DNA from: Stieleria mannarensis
GTDB lineage: Bacteria; Planctomycetota; Planctomycetia; Pirellulales; Pirellulaceae
Reading direction: 5' to 3'
Assembly (NCBI RefSeq): GCF_014154935.1
Contig: NZ_JACEHH010000010.1
Location: 151,185 to 215,184, forward strand
DNA length: 64,000 bases
Part shown: in pieces, positions 19,101-26,743 of the stretch
Position numbering within the stretch: the first letter of the stretch is position 1
How the letters are laid out: every line of letters starts with the position of its first letter
Notes under the pieces: model-generated
The model's input: the letters and a program-made list of their open reading frames with translations, nothing else
Databases searched by the model: none
Told to the model about the DNA's origin: nothing
Position numbers and translations under genes: made by a program

Positions 19101-21548
19101 GATGTAGACGAAGCTGATCGCGTCGCTTTCGAATCCGGTGGCATCCGAATCGCTGTCCATCTGACGGATCATCCACTTGTTATTGAAGCCCTGCGGATAG
19201 ACCGACACGATGTTGTCGTCGTTGCTGCCGCTGACGGCGAACAGCAATCCGTCGTCGGTAAAGCTGGCTTCGGGAATCGTGATTTCAAACAGTCCCGGTT
19301 GCAGCAGCGTCACATTGTCTTGCGAGATGCCGACACCGCCGAGCACGGTGCCGTCGGCGGCGATGTGCCCGGAGGTCCATTGGTCGCCGAAGGGGAAGAA
19401 TGCGGCGCTCAGTGCGGTGTTCCGTTCGCCGCCGCCGATGCCCCGATCGGTCGCGAACCCGTAGCTGCCGAAGGCGGCGTAGGTGTTGACGGTCGGGAAT
19501 GGGCTGGTGTTGTCACGGCCGGTGCCCAAGAAGACGCCATCGGCCATCGACAAATCTTGTCCGCCGCGGCCGACCGCGACGTCACCCAGGTTGCCGGGGC
19601 TTTGAATCGTCAAATCGTTGGGACCGGCGGTGGTGTTGACGATCGTGAACACCGACCCTTCGTTGGTGGTCGCCGCCGGGTCGCCGTAGATCTCCGCGGC
19701 GGAAACCGAGAACTCGGTTGTGTCGGGGTGATAGTCGTTGCCCAGCACGTCGATGCTGGCCGGGGTCAACTTGTCGGTCACCGTTCCGTCATCGTCGACC
19801 GCGAGCACGCCATCGTCTTGCGGGGTGACCGAAACGGCCAGCGTGGTCGAGACGGTTTCACCGCTGGGGTCGGTCGCCGACAAGGTGACCGTCGCGTAGC
19901 CGAACTGGTTCAGCGCCGGCGCGATCGAGGCGTTGGTCCCGGTGATTTCACCGGTCACCAATCCGCTGACTCCCGTGTCGATTCCATACGTCAGGACGTC
20001 GTTGGCGTCGACATCGTTGAAGATTGCGGTCAAATCCAACACGGTCGCCGCGTCGTCTTCGTTGAAAATCAAGTCCGCCGGTGTGGAGATCAATTCGGGG
20101 GCGTCGTTCACGCCGACCCAGTTCACGGTGACGGTGGCTTCGTCGCTTTCGACGCTTCCATCGGACGCCCGATAAACAAAGGTGTCGGTGTCGGTTTCTC
20201 CGGCACCGAGTGCACTGATCGCGCCCGAGGTGTCGTAATTGACGGTGCCGTCGGCGTTTAGCGACAGTGGCAGTCCCTTGGCGGACAGGCCATTGTTGTT
20301 TTCGCCGAGCGAGGAAACGGTCAGGTCGGTGGTCGGGCTGAGCGTGTTTTCAAAGGGCACAAAGAAGAACACGAAGTCCGAATTGAGCGGTGTTTCGGTG
20401 TTTCCATTCCAGGCGAATTGGCGAATGATGATGTCGCCCGTTCCGTCACCCGCATCGTCATAGCTGAAGTAGGTGTTTCGCGGTTGACTGACCGAAAGGT
20501 CGTGGTTTTCGATAATCAGGGCGCCCGAGGTGATGTCGTGCCCGGGAATGCTGACCCGGTAGAACCCTTCGGATTGCCGAGACACGCTGAATTCGCCGAA
20601 GGACTGCTGCATCGGGCTGGCACCGTCGAATCCGCCATCAACGACGCCGCCGATCAAACCTTGCGCATTGCGAGGAATGTAGAGCACGCTGATCGGGTCG
20701 ATGTCGGTGGAACCGATTTCTTGGCTGTTGTCACGAACCTGAACCGCCCATTGGTTTCCCTCGATCGGCCGGGCTCGCGAGTAGTTGTCGGAGTTGTCAC
20801 CGGCGATCGAGAATAGGAACCCGTCCTCATAGGAATTGGTCACCCCGGCGACTTCGACCACGTAGTTCCTGCCGTCTCCGGTCGCACTGATGTCTGTGCT
20901 GCCGAAGACCCTTGAACCGCCTTCGTCGATCGTTGCCCCGGCCCATCCCGCGTCGTAGGGAAAGAAGGTATTGGAGATCGGGACAGAGCTTTCCCCGTTG
21001 TTCTCCGGGGCGGCGGCCATCGCGATCCACGTGTTGGCGGAGTCGATCACGTACTGCAGGGCGCCCAGATTGGTTTGCGTGCTGTCAACCGCTTGGTTGT
21101 CACGCATCACGGGCAGGCTGATTCCCTCGGCCGCCGTCAAAGGTGCCAGGTCCGTATCGTTGGACGGGTCCGCATCGTTGTCACGATGCAGGTCCAAGTC
21201 GCCCCGATTGCCGGTGATCGAAGTCACCGCGCCCGGGATCAACGAGCGTTGGGGGACTCCCGGCTGTCCGGGACGTTCGGGGATAAACCAATCGGTGGTG
21301 TTGACGCCGGGGTTATACGTTGCGCGGTCGAAGTCGACCTGAAACGCCGACACCGATTGCACTTCGCTTCCCGAGGTGTCGTTGGTCAGGACGTTGATCG
21401 AACTGTCCGTTGCCAGCGTCAGTGAGTCATTGACAACGTTGGCGGCGAGCAGTTGACGCGCTTCGAGCGATTCTAGTTTCAAGTTCTTCTTCGTCGGGCG
21501 ACGACGCTTCGATCGTGAACTCGAACCCTTGGGACGACGCGTATTCAT
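13179..21548 (-). CDS. Giant multidomain surface protein with choice-of-anchor I and dockerin-like C-terminus
   Basis: 2,789 residues from the ATG at 21548, chosen because the planctomycete N-terminus (basic MNTRRPKGSSSRSK, then LKLESLEARQLLA) starts there; the upstream 100 codons of the frame are rejected. Domains, by residue: three related modules of unknown type (about 59-410, 593-930, 1041-1365), each followed by an Ig-like or VCBS/tandem-95 segment with TDTFSYTMTDG-type motifs; a further beta domain (1441-1590); two DNRLRE-like domains (1594-1793, 1799-1986), each with an RYADLFGDGPGQIPLGS-type signature; a choice-of-anchor D domain (1991-2116); a choice-of-anchor I/LVIVD beta-propeller-like domain (2119-2588) with VEPEYIAVSPDGTTAFVTLQ; and two dockerin-like calcium loops (DANGDGFRNGIDLN, DTNGDGAINGIDLN) at the end. 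Probably secreted and cell-surface or cohesin attached; role unknown. Confidence 0.9.
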   Translation of the reverse strand: MNTRRPKGSSSRSKRRRPTKKNLKLESLEARQLLAANVVNDSLTLATDSSINVLTNDTSGSEVQSVSAFQVDFDRATYNPGVNTTDWFIPERPGQPGVPQRSLIPGAVTSITGNRGDLDLHRDNDADPSNDTDLAPLTAAEGISLPVMRDNQAVDSTQTNLGALQYVIDSANTWIAMAAAPENNGESSVPISNTFFPYDAGWAGATIDEGGSRVFGSTDISATGDGRNYVVEVAGVTNSYEDGFLFSIAGDNSDNYSRARPIEGNQWAVQVRDNSQEIGSTDIDPISVLYIPRNAQGLIGGVVDGGFDGASPMQQSFGEFSVSRQSEGFYRVSIPGHDITSGALIIENHDLSVSQPRNTYFSYDDAGDGTGDIIIRQFAWNGNTETPLNSDFVFFFVPFENTLSPTTDLTVSSLGENNNGLSAKGLPLSLNADGTVNYDTSGAISALGAGETDTDTFVYRASDGSVESDEATVTVNWVGVNDAPELISTPADLIFNEDDAATVLDLTAIFNDVDANDVLTYGIDTGVSGLVTGEITGTNASIAPALNQFGYATVTLSATDPSGETVSTTLAVSVTPQDDGVLAVDDDGTVTDKLTPASIDVLGNDYHPDTTEFSVSAAEIYGDPAATTNEGSVFTIVNTTAGPNDLTIQSPGNLGDVAVGRGGQDLSMADGVFLGTGRDNTSPFPTVNTYAAFGSYGFATDRGIGGGERNTALSAAFFPFGDQWTSGHIAADGTVLGGVGISQDNVTLLQPGLFEITIPEASFTDDGLLFAVSGSNDDNIVSVYPQGFNNKWMIRQMDSDSDATGFESDAISFVYIPGATTGLIGGRAASEEGQYTLRQSYGNVTLSSDTDLAPLVTIDGYSPADGALIAVGTSYDFADVNGSSTLIPSNHAVMATPQGNSFRIDILQSETFTPTGNFPEFQFIFLPYDSPLEKIDGLDFSIDGFDSVSALGASVSLESDGTFTYDPSGAGSPIADLGNGELLTDTFTYTIRDGRGATSTATVTVTVQGENQAPTANDDTVNLNELSAQDALITVLGNDTDPDVEFLIGSPQGIPAANLSVDASSVWSVAQTGTGTNSITLGSGSTGTVEILHNGTAINQADGVVMATIRENFDTPNTNYRLVQSFDNGSGTSLALQQFGADASADADVSVAYFSFADNWVGGHVSAGGILTNGNGLTDAEVVRTDVGRYEVTIPGVTDAGVDGFLFVIGNENADNVAQARAVPGSSTYQIAIRDNQQDFTAGEDGGFSFVFVPRNAQNLVAGTIDPFNAGPNSVSRAIGEFSVERLEVTDGGHEWKVTIPGQSPDTGMLVLTNQDNGEIEDNYLSYQDDGAGGFLIRSHDMPGMGRQDQPFTFAFVPFDSIGQPAARPVPGLLSIDSVDATSSLGATLTANADGTISYSPGTVLDSLYDGETATDTFSYTMTDGFGGTSSATVTINIDGFGAAPVLQTASGATYYGVGDEAVSIAGQFNLIPIGVPFFNGAVATVELTSGQFASDVLSIRDEGGGAGEVGISGTDVIFDGVVVATFSAGSGTTPLTLTFNAAATETAVQRVLQSVTFFNSDSVVTGGNRVVTFSFVDGNGMASEPVTKPLQLGLVYRRELQQGVNNGYGTYQGTSDAQIRESDPDSVIAPGSDLLVDFDSGGNASQVLLRYADLFGDGPGQIPLGSTITSANLVVETNPNTSNAPGDGGTLHRMSIDWDDATATWNAFGNGIQTGSGEASAAFESAIGTASGAGSTGTGLLSFSVLPDIQAWANGETNNGWVIQGWQDRTDGWFFSSAEDETPTARPKLEIEWVPAGANIVSFREGVDGYSSTVDTEINSAAADDDLSAAETLFIDSPTSSALIRFDDIIGELAGQIPAGSRIITARLRTASSTSNAQGDGARFFPMLTTWNETDTFNSLVDGVSVDGVEAATEFTAAAGNASRNPNVQGGFHDWDVTADVQAWVNGSLENFGWLFDPWESGTDGWGFQSSEAASEVERPRLEVVFTTAINPEINISGDNSQPIVAGTTNVSPLAGTDFASADVTSGSVTKTFTIENTGDAALNISDATIVGPESSAFTFANQPVATVIPGGSFSFDVVFDPSKLGLHDATVVITSDDVDEGVYRFAVQGNGVGFSALSETPDGSTSFTSIGGITSGLSGAEISAFDPTSDRLFVTSDAGLQVIDLADPANPVLLSTIQPVTEGADDNAITSVAVGPAGLVAAAVPGADNQVAGRVFFYNAADTAFLGSVTVGALPDQLTFTPDGTRLLVANEGEPASDGTTDPVGSVSIVDVSTGVATATVQTAGFESFDGSEQALRDAGVKLTPGKSVSEDVEPEYIAVSPDGTTAFVTLQENNALAEVDIATATVIGIMPLGYKDHNAANAQIDPTNNSPDALTLGSFPVRGLFQPDAIASYEVDGVTYYVTANEGDARDAEETDVQSVTLDPTLFPNAAALQDPASMGELELSGIVGDVDGDGDFDALYSYGARSFSIWNEDGNMVFDSGDVLARATDLLGLYPDGRSDNKGTEPEGVTIGQIDGRTYAFVGLERANAITVFDVTDPTNVTLSQVLNDTADVSPEGLTFISSSDSPNGSPLLVVSNEVSNTLRVYSIDSTPATPQVESVVINDGSASRSQITSVTVTFDSEVDHANLQSAFTLTNIDTSTQVTGLNIDASDASGKTTVVLTFAAGASVVTRVGTGLQGNSLDDGNYRLDIAGTQVQSASNAAAMAVDYAFGGQNAAGTPNDDFFRLLGDANGDGFRNGIDLNSIIPSLFNPLEYRFDLDTNGDGAINGIDLNDLIPTIFGSPRQ

Positions 21549-22134
21549 TCTGGATTTCACGGTTGATGTTTCGCTGGGGGATGGTTGTGTGCGGGCGACG
21601 CGGCAACCTGACGGTGGTGGTGCGTCTGGATCTTCGGCCGCTGCCGAAGTTGCGGAAGATAGCGATCGCGAAAAGTTGAGCAATGCGAACACATGGCTAT
21701 TAACACAGTTCACATCGTTCGCGGACGAAACGTTCACGAGAGCTTCATCTGGTAACTCCCAGGTGTGGTTAGATACCCGCGCGTCTTTGTTGTGTGAAAA
21801 GCCAAGAAGGACCGCGCAGGCGTTGGCTCTGTTTCGATCAACGATCACGTTGCGATGTAACGTCGGGGTTGCTGTTGTCCCGCCGCCAGGGTGTGAATGT
21901 TAGCAAGCGAAGAAGGCTAATGCGTAGTTTGAATGAATATACGAAAACGCTTCTCAACTCGACTTTTGTCGCCAAGTCAGATCGCTAACGTAGCCGTCCG
22001 AGCACGAAGGCTCGGTTGATGAACCTCTTTTCTCGTGGTCGAACGCTTTTCATGTTGCCAACGATGGCACGAGTGTCGGTTCGGCCCTTTCAACAATATT
22101 GAATCAACACAGTTATCACTTACAGGAGACAATG
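21549..22134. other. 586-base intergenic region between divergent genes
   Basis: Separates the start of the giant protein from a DUF1559 gene. It contains A+T-richer stretches around 21690-21990 and 22090-22120 that could hold the two divergent promoters, and an ACAGGAG ribosome site at 22122-22128. No RNA gene or repeat family was recognised. Confidence 0.5.
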
Positions 22135-23202
22135 ATGTGGTCAGGTAATTTCATTCGATCGAACCCAGAGGCGCGGGCGCGTCGTTCGGGGCGGATGGTA
22201 TCCAGCGGTTTCACGCTGGTTGAATTGCTGGTCGTGATCGCGATCATCGGAATTTTGGTCGGTTTGCTTTTGCCCGCCGTCCAAGCCGCCCGCGAAGCGG
22301 CGCGTCGAATGCAATGCAGTAACAATATGAAGCAGATTGCACTTGCGACGTTGAACTATGAGAGCACGTACAAACAATTGCCGGCCGGGCCCTGGGACGG
22401 CGATCCCGATACCATCAACCCGTCGGGGCGAACCTCCGACGCGTGTTGTCGGGCGGCAAACCGTGCCGGTTGGTCGGCGCATTGGCGGATCTTGCCGTTC
22501 CTGGAGCAAGGGGCGGTTTATGAGATGGCGACCGACGATCCGCCGCACTGGCCCTATCGTCCCAATAACTCGCGGGAAGATGACGTCGCCCAAATCTTGA
22601 TCCCCGTTTATTACTGCCCGACCCGCCGGGCGCCGACGGGATACGGAAGCGCGAAATTCGGCCGTGTCGACTATGCGGGAAACGGCGGCTTCTATCACGG
22701 AAGACCCGATACCGCGATCAACTTTATCCCCGAAGCCCCGCTGGGAGCCCCCGCCGTTTCGACGCGAAGTCGCAGCAACGGCGGTTTAATCAAAAAACGC
22801 GGCGGTGCAATCATTTGGGCCAAAGAAGGCGACAAGCGACGTCTGGCTGACATCCGTGACGGGCTGACGCACAGCATCGTGTTCGCCGAAAAATCGTTGC
22901 CCTACACCGAGCAAGGGCTCGATGGTGGAGACAACGAACGCTGGAACAACGCTGGCTGGGATACCGACACGATCCGTTGGCACTTTCCACCCAAGAGCGA
23001 CAACGACGCCTACGCTCCCGATCGTGACAACGGCGGATCGACCAACTGGAACCACTACTTCGGCGCCGCACACGTGGGCTTGCACGCCGCGCTGTGTGAC
23101 GGGTCGGTCCAGTTTTACAACTTCAACGTCGATGCCACGGTTTGGAAGAATTTGTGCGTCGTCGACGATGGAGAATCCCATGAAGAGAATCAAGTCCACT
23201 AA
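22135..23202 (+). CDS. DUF1559 prepilin-like protein
   Basis: 355 residues. A type IV prepilin-like leader is clear: basic start, then [20 protein letters not shown] with cleavage expected before F. A DUF1559 body follows, with [68 protein letters not shown] and the C-terminal [21 protein letters not shown]. Two ATGs (22132, 22135) compete; the second gives better spacing from AGGAG. The family is greatly expanded in planctomycetes and is thought to be envelope-located and pseudopilin-like, with no proven function. The next small lipoprotein gene starts 17 bases downstream, so they form an operon. Confidence 0.93.
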   Translation: MWSGNFIRSNPEARARRSGRMVSSGFTLVELLVVIAIIGILVGLLLPAVQAAREAARRMQCSNNMKQIALATLNYESTYKQLPAGPWDGDPDTINPSGRTSDACCRAANRAGWSAHWRILPFLEQGAVYEMATDDPPHWPYRPNNSREDDVAQILIPVYYCPTRRAPTGYGSAKFGRVDYAGNGGFYHGRPDTAINFIPEAPLGAPAVSTRSRSNGGLIKKRGGAIIWAKEGDKRRLADIRDGLTHSIVFAEKSLPYTEQGLDGGDNERWNNAGWDTDTIRWHFPPKSDNDAYAPDRDNGGSTNWNHYFGAAHVGLHAALCDGSVQFYNFNVDATVWKNLCVVDDGESHEENQVH

Positions 23203-23218
23203 TTCGAGGATCAAAAGA

Positions 23219-23389
23219 ATGAAATCGAAAACACCTCCCACTCCGTTTGCATTGATGTTTCTTGTCGCCTGTCTGTGCCTGCCGGTCTTCGGATGCGGCG
23301 CGCCGGCGGCCCCGGAGATCGATCCGGACGTCGCCGCGGAGATCCAGGCGGAAGATCAAGCGGTCTTAGACGCCGAAAGCGAACTCTAA
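23219..23389 (+). CDS. Small lipoprotein
   Basis: 56 residues from the ATG at 23219, with GAGGA 8 bases upstream; an in-frame ATG at 23180 would overlap the DUF1559 gene. The N-terminus is a lipoprotein signal (PFALMFLVACLCLPVFGCG) with the lipidation cysteine at GC. The mature part is short and acidic (PEIDPDVAAEIQAEDQAVLD). Small lipoproteins often follow DUF1559 genes in planctomycetes, so the pair may act together; function unknown. Confidence 0.7.
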   Translation: MKSKTPPTPFALMFLVACLCLPVFGCGAPAAPEIDPDVAAEIQAEDQAVLDAESEL

Positions 23390-23426
23390 CCTGGACTGAT
23401 CTCGGTTCGGCCGAGCGGTGAATTGC

Positions 23427-24338
23427 ATGTTGAAGTGTATTAGCAGTGAAGACCCGACGGCGTTGCCGTCGGGGGGGCGGGCGAAGCGGCAAGGGCTCGC
23501 GGCGGTGATTGGTTTGATATGCGCTCTGTGCGTGATCGGATGCTCGTCAAAGGACGATCCGATAGCCACATCCATTCGCCCCGGCGACGATGGTGTCGTG
23601 GCAAACGTCTACAGCGGTCCGGCGGTCAGTGACTTCACCATCTGGCGACCCTTTGTGGAGCACGGTGAGGTCAACATCGATCCGGACCTGATCCGGTCAA
23701 CCGCATTTGCCGTGCGATTCGCCGCGGATGATCTTCCCGTTGTGATGATCCCGTTGCACCCGGCGCTTCAACTGACCGAGCCGGTCGTCGATTACAAGAC
23801 GGCGCAATCTGCAAGAAGCGGCATCACGAAAATGATGGTCGCCGAGGCGTTCGGGGCTGAGACCGAAATGCGACGGCTGGCCGAGGTCGTCGAATCGGAA
23901 GAACCATCGACGCGGGTGGGCGACAGCCTGACCCACGATCTGATGGTCGTTTCACCCGGCACGGCGTCCCGCCGACTCCGTCCACTGCAACTTGCCGCCG
24001 ATCCGGTTCGGGTCGGCGATGTGATTTGGATGGCGACGGCGGTCTATCGCGGTGCACCGGCCAGCCAGGTCGGGCATTCCGCCAGAGTGACACACGTCGA
24101 CGACGATGGGCGGATGGCGTACGCGTTTCTGAACGAGAGGTTGTCGCTGTTTGCCACCGACGGCGCGCCCCTGCTGGACGACGCGGGGCATGTCGTCGGC
24201 ATTCATCTGGGGCCGACGGTCGATGAAGACACGCTCGGCGAACCGTTGGGGGACGCAGTGGTCGGCTTCGGCGTCACGGCAAGCGAAGTGTTGGCCACTT
24301 GGGGGCGCAAAGTGTCGGGGGCGGGAGAGAAGAACTGA
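23427..24338 (+). CDS. Lipoprotein, possible inactive trypsin-like fold
   Basis: 303 residues from the ATG at 23427 (a GTG at 23418 is also possible). Residues near 22-40 form a lipoprotein signal ending VIGCSS. In the C-terminal third, DGAPLLDDAGHVVGIHLG resembles the active-site loop of trypsin-like proteases (G-S-P-L-D...V-G-I), but alanine is at the serine position and no clear catalytic His/Asp motifs are visible. It is therefore a guess that this is a non-catalytic trypsin-fold protein. It follows the small lipoprotein by 37 bases in the same direction, so it probably belongs to the same transcript. Its end is 15 bases before a MITE-like element. Confidence 0.7.
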   Translation: MLKCISSEDPTALPSGGRAKRQGLAAVIGLICALCVIGCSSKDDPIATSIRPGDDGVVANVYSGPAVSDFTIWRPFVEHGEVNIDPDLIRSTAFAVRFAADDLPVVMIPLHPALQLTEPVVDYKTAQSARSGITKMMVAEAFGAETEMRRLAEVVESEEPSTRVGDSLTHDLMVVSPGTASRRLRPLQLAADPVRVGDVIWMATAVYRGAPASQVGHSARVTHVDDDGRMAYAFLNERLSLFATDGAPLLDDAGHVVGIHLGPTVDEDTLGEPLGDAVVGFGVTASEVLATWGRKVSGAGEKN

Positions 24339-24353
24339 GCGAGTCGACGCCAT

Positions 24354-24545
24354 ACGCATCAAGTTAATCGGTCGATTCATTGCTGAGTCGAATTCACCCT
24401 CCCTCTGGGAGGGACGCGGAGGAGTGTGCGACGACGCGGGGAGCGTTTGCAGTGGCTCAGTGAGACCCAAGTGCCACCGCTCGACCCTCCCCTCGCTGCG
24501 CTCGACCCTCCCTGCCAGCGAGGGTTAATTCCTAACTTGGTGCGT
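24354..24545. mobile_element. MITE-like element, copy 2
   Basis: 192 bp with ends ACGCATCAAGTTA and TAACTTGGTGCGT (inverted, one mismatch). It is the same size and internal order as copy 1 at 10818-11010, including GGAGGAGTGTGCGACGACGC and CGACCCTCCCCTCGCT. It sits in the gap between convergent lipoprotein and accA genes. Confidence 0.75.
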
Positions 24546-24569
24546 CTGCCCGACGCCGTCGCGCAAGGT

Positions 24570-24585
24570 CCCCTGCCCTGCCCCG
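24570..24585 (-). other. KOPS-like polar motif, two octamers
   Basis: CCCCTGCCCTGCCCCG on plus, so the G-rich strand is minus. It ends 2 bases before the accA stop codon. Confidence 0.7.
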
Positions 24586-24587
24586 CG

Positions 24588-25550
24588 TCAGGACGCGTTT
24601 TCGAGAAAGACTCCGATGCGTCGGAATTTTTCGTAGCGTGAATCGAGCAGCTGGTCGGCCGATTGAGTTTCCAATTCGCCGAGCGCTTTGGACAGATAGG
24701 TTTTCAGCCGCGATGCCATTTGGTGGTGGTCGCGATGGGCTCCGCCGAGCGGTTCGTCGATCACATCGTCGACGACGCCCAGGCGTTTGAGATGATCGCT
24801 GGTGAACCGCAATGCGGCGGCGGCTTTGGGGGCGTGTTCGTGGCTTTTCCACAGGATGCCGGCGCAGCCTTCGGGGCTGATCACGCTGTAGTAAGCGTGT
24901 TGCAACACGGCGATGCGGTCGCCGACGCCGATCCCGAGCGCGCCACCCGACCCGCCTTCGCCGATCACGATGCAGATGATCGGCGTTTTCAGCTGGCTCA
25001 TTTTGAACATGCTTTCGGCGATCACTTGAGCCTGGCCGCGTTCTTCGGCACCAACGCCGGGGTAGGCGCCGGGAGTGTCGATGAAGCAGATCAGCGGCAG
25101 CTTGTATTTTTCCGCCAGCCGCATTTTGACCATCGCCTTGCGGTAGCCTTCCGGGTGGGCGCATCCGAAGTGGCAGGCGGCCCGCTCTTTGAAGGTGCGT
25201 CCTTTTTGGTGGCCGATCACCATGACTTTGAAACGGTCCAGTTTGGCGAACCCGGCCAGCATTGCGCGGTCGTCACCAAAGTGTTTGTCGCCATGGAGTT
25301 CCACAAAATCGTCGAACGCCAGGTTCAAGTAGTCTTTGGTGTAGGGACGATTCTTGTGTCGGGCGACTTGAACGGTTTGCCAAGGATCGAGCGACGAATA
25401 GACGTCACGCAACTGTTTGGCAAGGTCGGTGCGCAGCGACCGCAGTTCGCCCTCGGACGCTTCGCTGCGTTCGGTTTGGCGTTGCAGCGTGCTGATGCGA
25501 GCTTCAAGTTCAGCGATTTCAATTTCAAAATCGAGTCCGGGTCCGGCCAT
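24588..25550 (-). CDS. accA: Acetyl-CoA carboxylase carboxyltransferase subunit alpha
   Basis: With AccD it transfers carboxyl from carboxybiotin to acetyl-CoA, giving malonyl-CoA for fatty acid synthesis. The product is 320 residues, the usual length. It has the N-terminal coiled segment (IAELEARISTLQ), HFGCAHPEGYRKA, FIDTPGAYPGVGAEERGQ, the glycine-rich GEGGSGGALGIGVGDR and YYSVISPEGCAGILW, all typical of AccA. The ATG at 25550 is 6 bases past the kinase stop codon, so it is co-transcribed with the upstream kinase gene (25557-26507). No accD is in the window. Confidence 0.97.
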   Translation of the reverse strand: MAGPGLDFEIEIAELEARISTLQRQTERSEASEGELRSLRTDLAKQLRDVYSSLDPWQTVQVARHKNRPYTKDYLNLAFDDFVELHGDKHFGDDRAMLAGFAKLDRFKVMVIGHQKGRTFKERAACHFGCAHPEGYRKAMVKMRLAEKYKLPLICFIDTPGAYPGVGAEERGQAQVIAESMFKMSQLKTPIICIVIGEGGSGGALGIGVGDRIAVLQHAYYSVISPEGCAGILWKSHEHAPKAAAALRFTSDHLKRLGVVDDVIDEPLGGAHRDHHQMASRLKTYLSKALGELETQSADQLLDSRYEKFRRIGVFLENAS

Positions 25551-25556
25551 CGATCG

Positions 25557-26507
25557 TCAATCCTCTAATTCGTCGTCAAATTCGGTTGCCGATGGTTTGC
25601 GAATCATGTCATCGGCACCGCGGATTCCAGGCATGTTGTCAAAGACACTGATCTCTGGTTTCCGCGGGCGTTTGTTCCACAGTTGAATCGAACGGATCTC
25701 TTTCAAAAAGTCCCACATCGACGCCGGTCTGGCGGCGGCCGATTTGGCCATCATGCGTTTGATCAGATCCGCGAATTCTTTGCTGACGTTATTGTTGTAG
25801 GCGATCGCACTGGGGATCGAGGCGCTCAGGTGTTTGTTGAGCAGATCGTTCGGGGTGTCACCGGTAAAGGGAGGTTTGCCGGTCGCCATTTCAAACAGTA
25901 CGCAGCCGAACGAATAGATGTCGGTGCGTTCGTCACAGACCTTGCGGCGGATCTGCTCGGGCGCCATGTAGCTGCGCGTCCCTTTGGCCAGACTCTTGCG
26001 ATGAAAGATTTTGCTGAGGCCCGTCTTTTTCTTCTCGGTGATCGTAAAGTCGATCAGCTTGGTTTCGCCGTCACGGCTGACCAAGAAGTTGTCCGGTTTG
26101 ATATCCAAGTGGATCCAGTTCCGGGTGTGCATGTAATAGATGCCTTCGCCGGCCTGTTCGATGATCTTGTCCAACATGAAGGCCAGCGAGTCGGGGCCGC
26201 GGCGGAGGGCCTGTTTGAGGTTCAGTTCGCTGAACAGTTCCAACACCAGAAAGGGGCGTTCGTTGGCGATCGAGTAGTCCAGAATCTTGATGATCCGCGG
26301 GCTGTTCTGCAGGTCCTTGCCGACGTTGTATTCGTGCTTGAGCAGGTTGACCTCGGTTTTGTCCTTGGCCATCTGGCCTTTCAGGATTTTTAGCGCGTAG
26401 CGATCCTGTTCGTGCTCATGGACGGCTTCCCACACCTCCGCGGTCGAACCGGAACGAATCAGTCGGGTCAATCGGTACGGGCCGTAGTAGTCTCGCGTTT
26501 TGGTCAT
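25557..26507 (-). CDS. Ser/Thr protein kinase with altered DFG motif
   Basis: 316 residues, single kinase domain without a membrane segment, so cytosolic. Visible are the ATP lysine K40 (YALKILK), the catalytic loop HLDIKPDN at 133-140 (HRD read as HLD, catalytic D135 and N140 kept) and APE at 182-184. The metal-binding motif is DFT (153-155) instead of DFG: the metal-binding aspartate is kept but the glycine is lost. The glycine-rich loop (IRSGSTAEV) is also reduced. Activity is therefore plausible but not certain. It is directly upstream of accA in the same operon, which suggests a regulatory link to fatty acid synthesis (inference). Confidence 0.9.
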   Translation of the reverse strand: MTKTRDYYGPYRLTRLIRSGSTAEVWEAVHEHEQDRYALKILKGQMAKDKTEVNLLKHEYNVGKDLQNSPRIIKILDYSIANERPFLVLELFSELNLKQALRRGPDSLAFMLDKIIEQAGEGIYYMHTRNWIHLDIKPDNFLVSRDGETKLIDFTITEKKKTGLSKIFHRKSLAKGTRSYMAPEQIRRKVCDERTDIYSFGCVLFEMATGKPPFTGDTPNDLLNKHLSASIPSAIAYNNNVSKEFADLIKRMMAKSAAARPASMWDFLKEIRSIQLWNKRPRKPEISVFDNMPGIRGADDMIRKPSATEFDDELED

Positions 26508-26676
26508 CAGTTACCGATCGGACAATAGGGCAGCGTGCTGGAAATTCGAGTGGCCCCGGGCTCCTCGATGGGGGGGGCGGTTGAGTGTACCAAACCCTGG
26601 TGACGACGCATCATAGTTGACGCCCCGGATGCGGCGAAAGTCGGGGATGGGAAACTGGCCGGACGAAGGCGTCTTG

Positions 26677-26740
26677 ACGTGGCTACGCTCGCCAGAGCGT
26701 GGAGAACCCGCGGACTCACCTTCTGGCGAAGGTAGCGACG
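26677..26740. repeat. Palindromic repeat, family E
   Basis: GTGGCTACGCTCGCCAGAGC at the left and ACCTTCTGGCGAAGGTAGCG at the right, close to 51790-51855. It ends 3 bases before the glycosyltransferase stop codon. Confidence 0.8.
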
Positions 26741-26743
26741 AGG

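Noticed and set aside
13749..20261. Several 350-420 residue plus-strand frames
   Set aside because: Antisense to the giant surface protein, whose domains are recognisable on minus.
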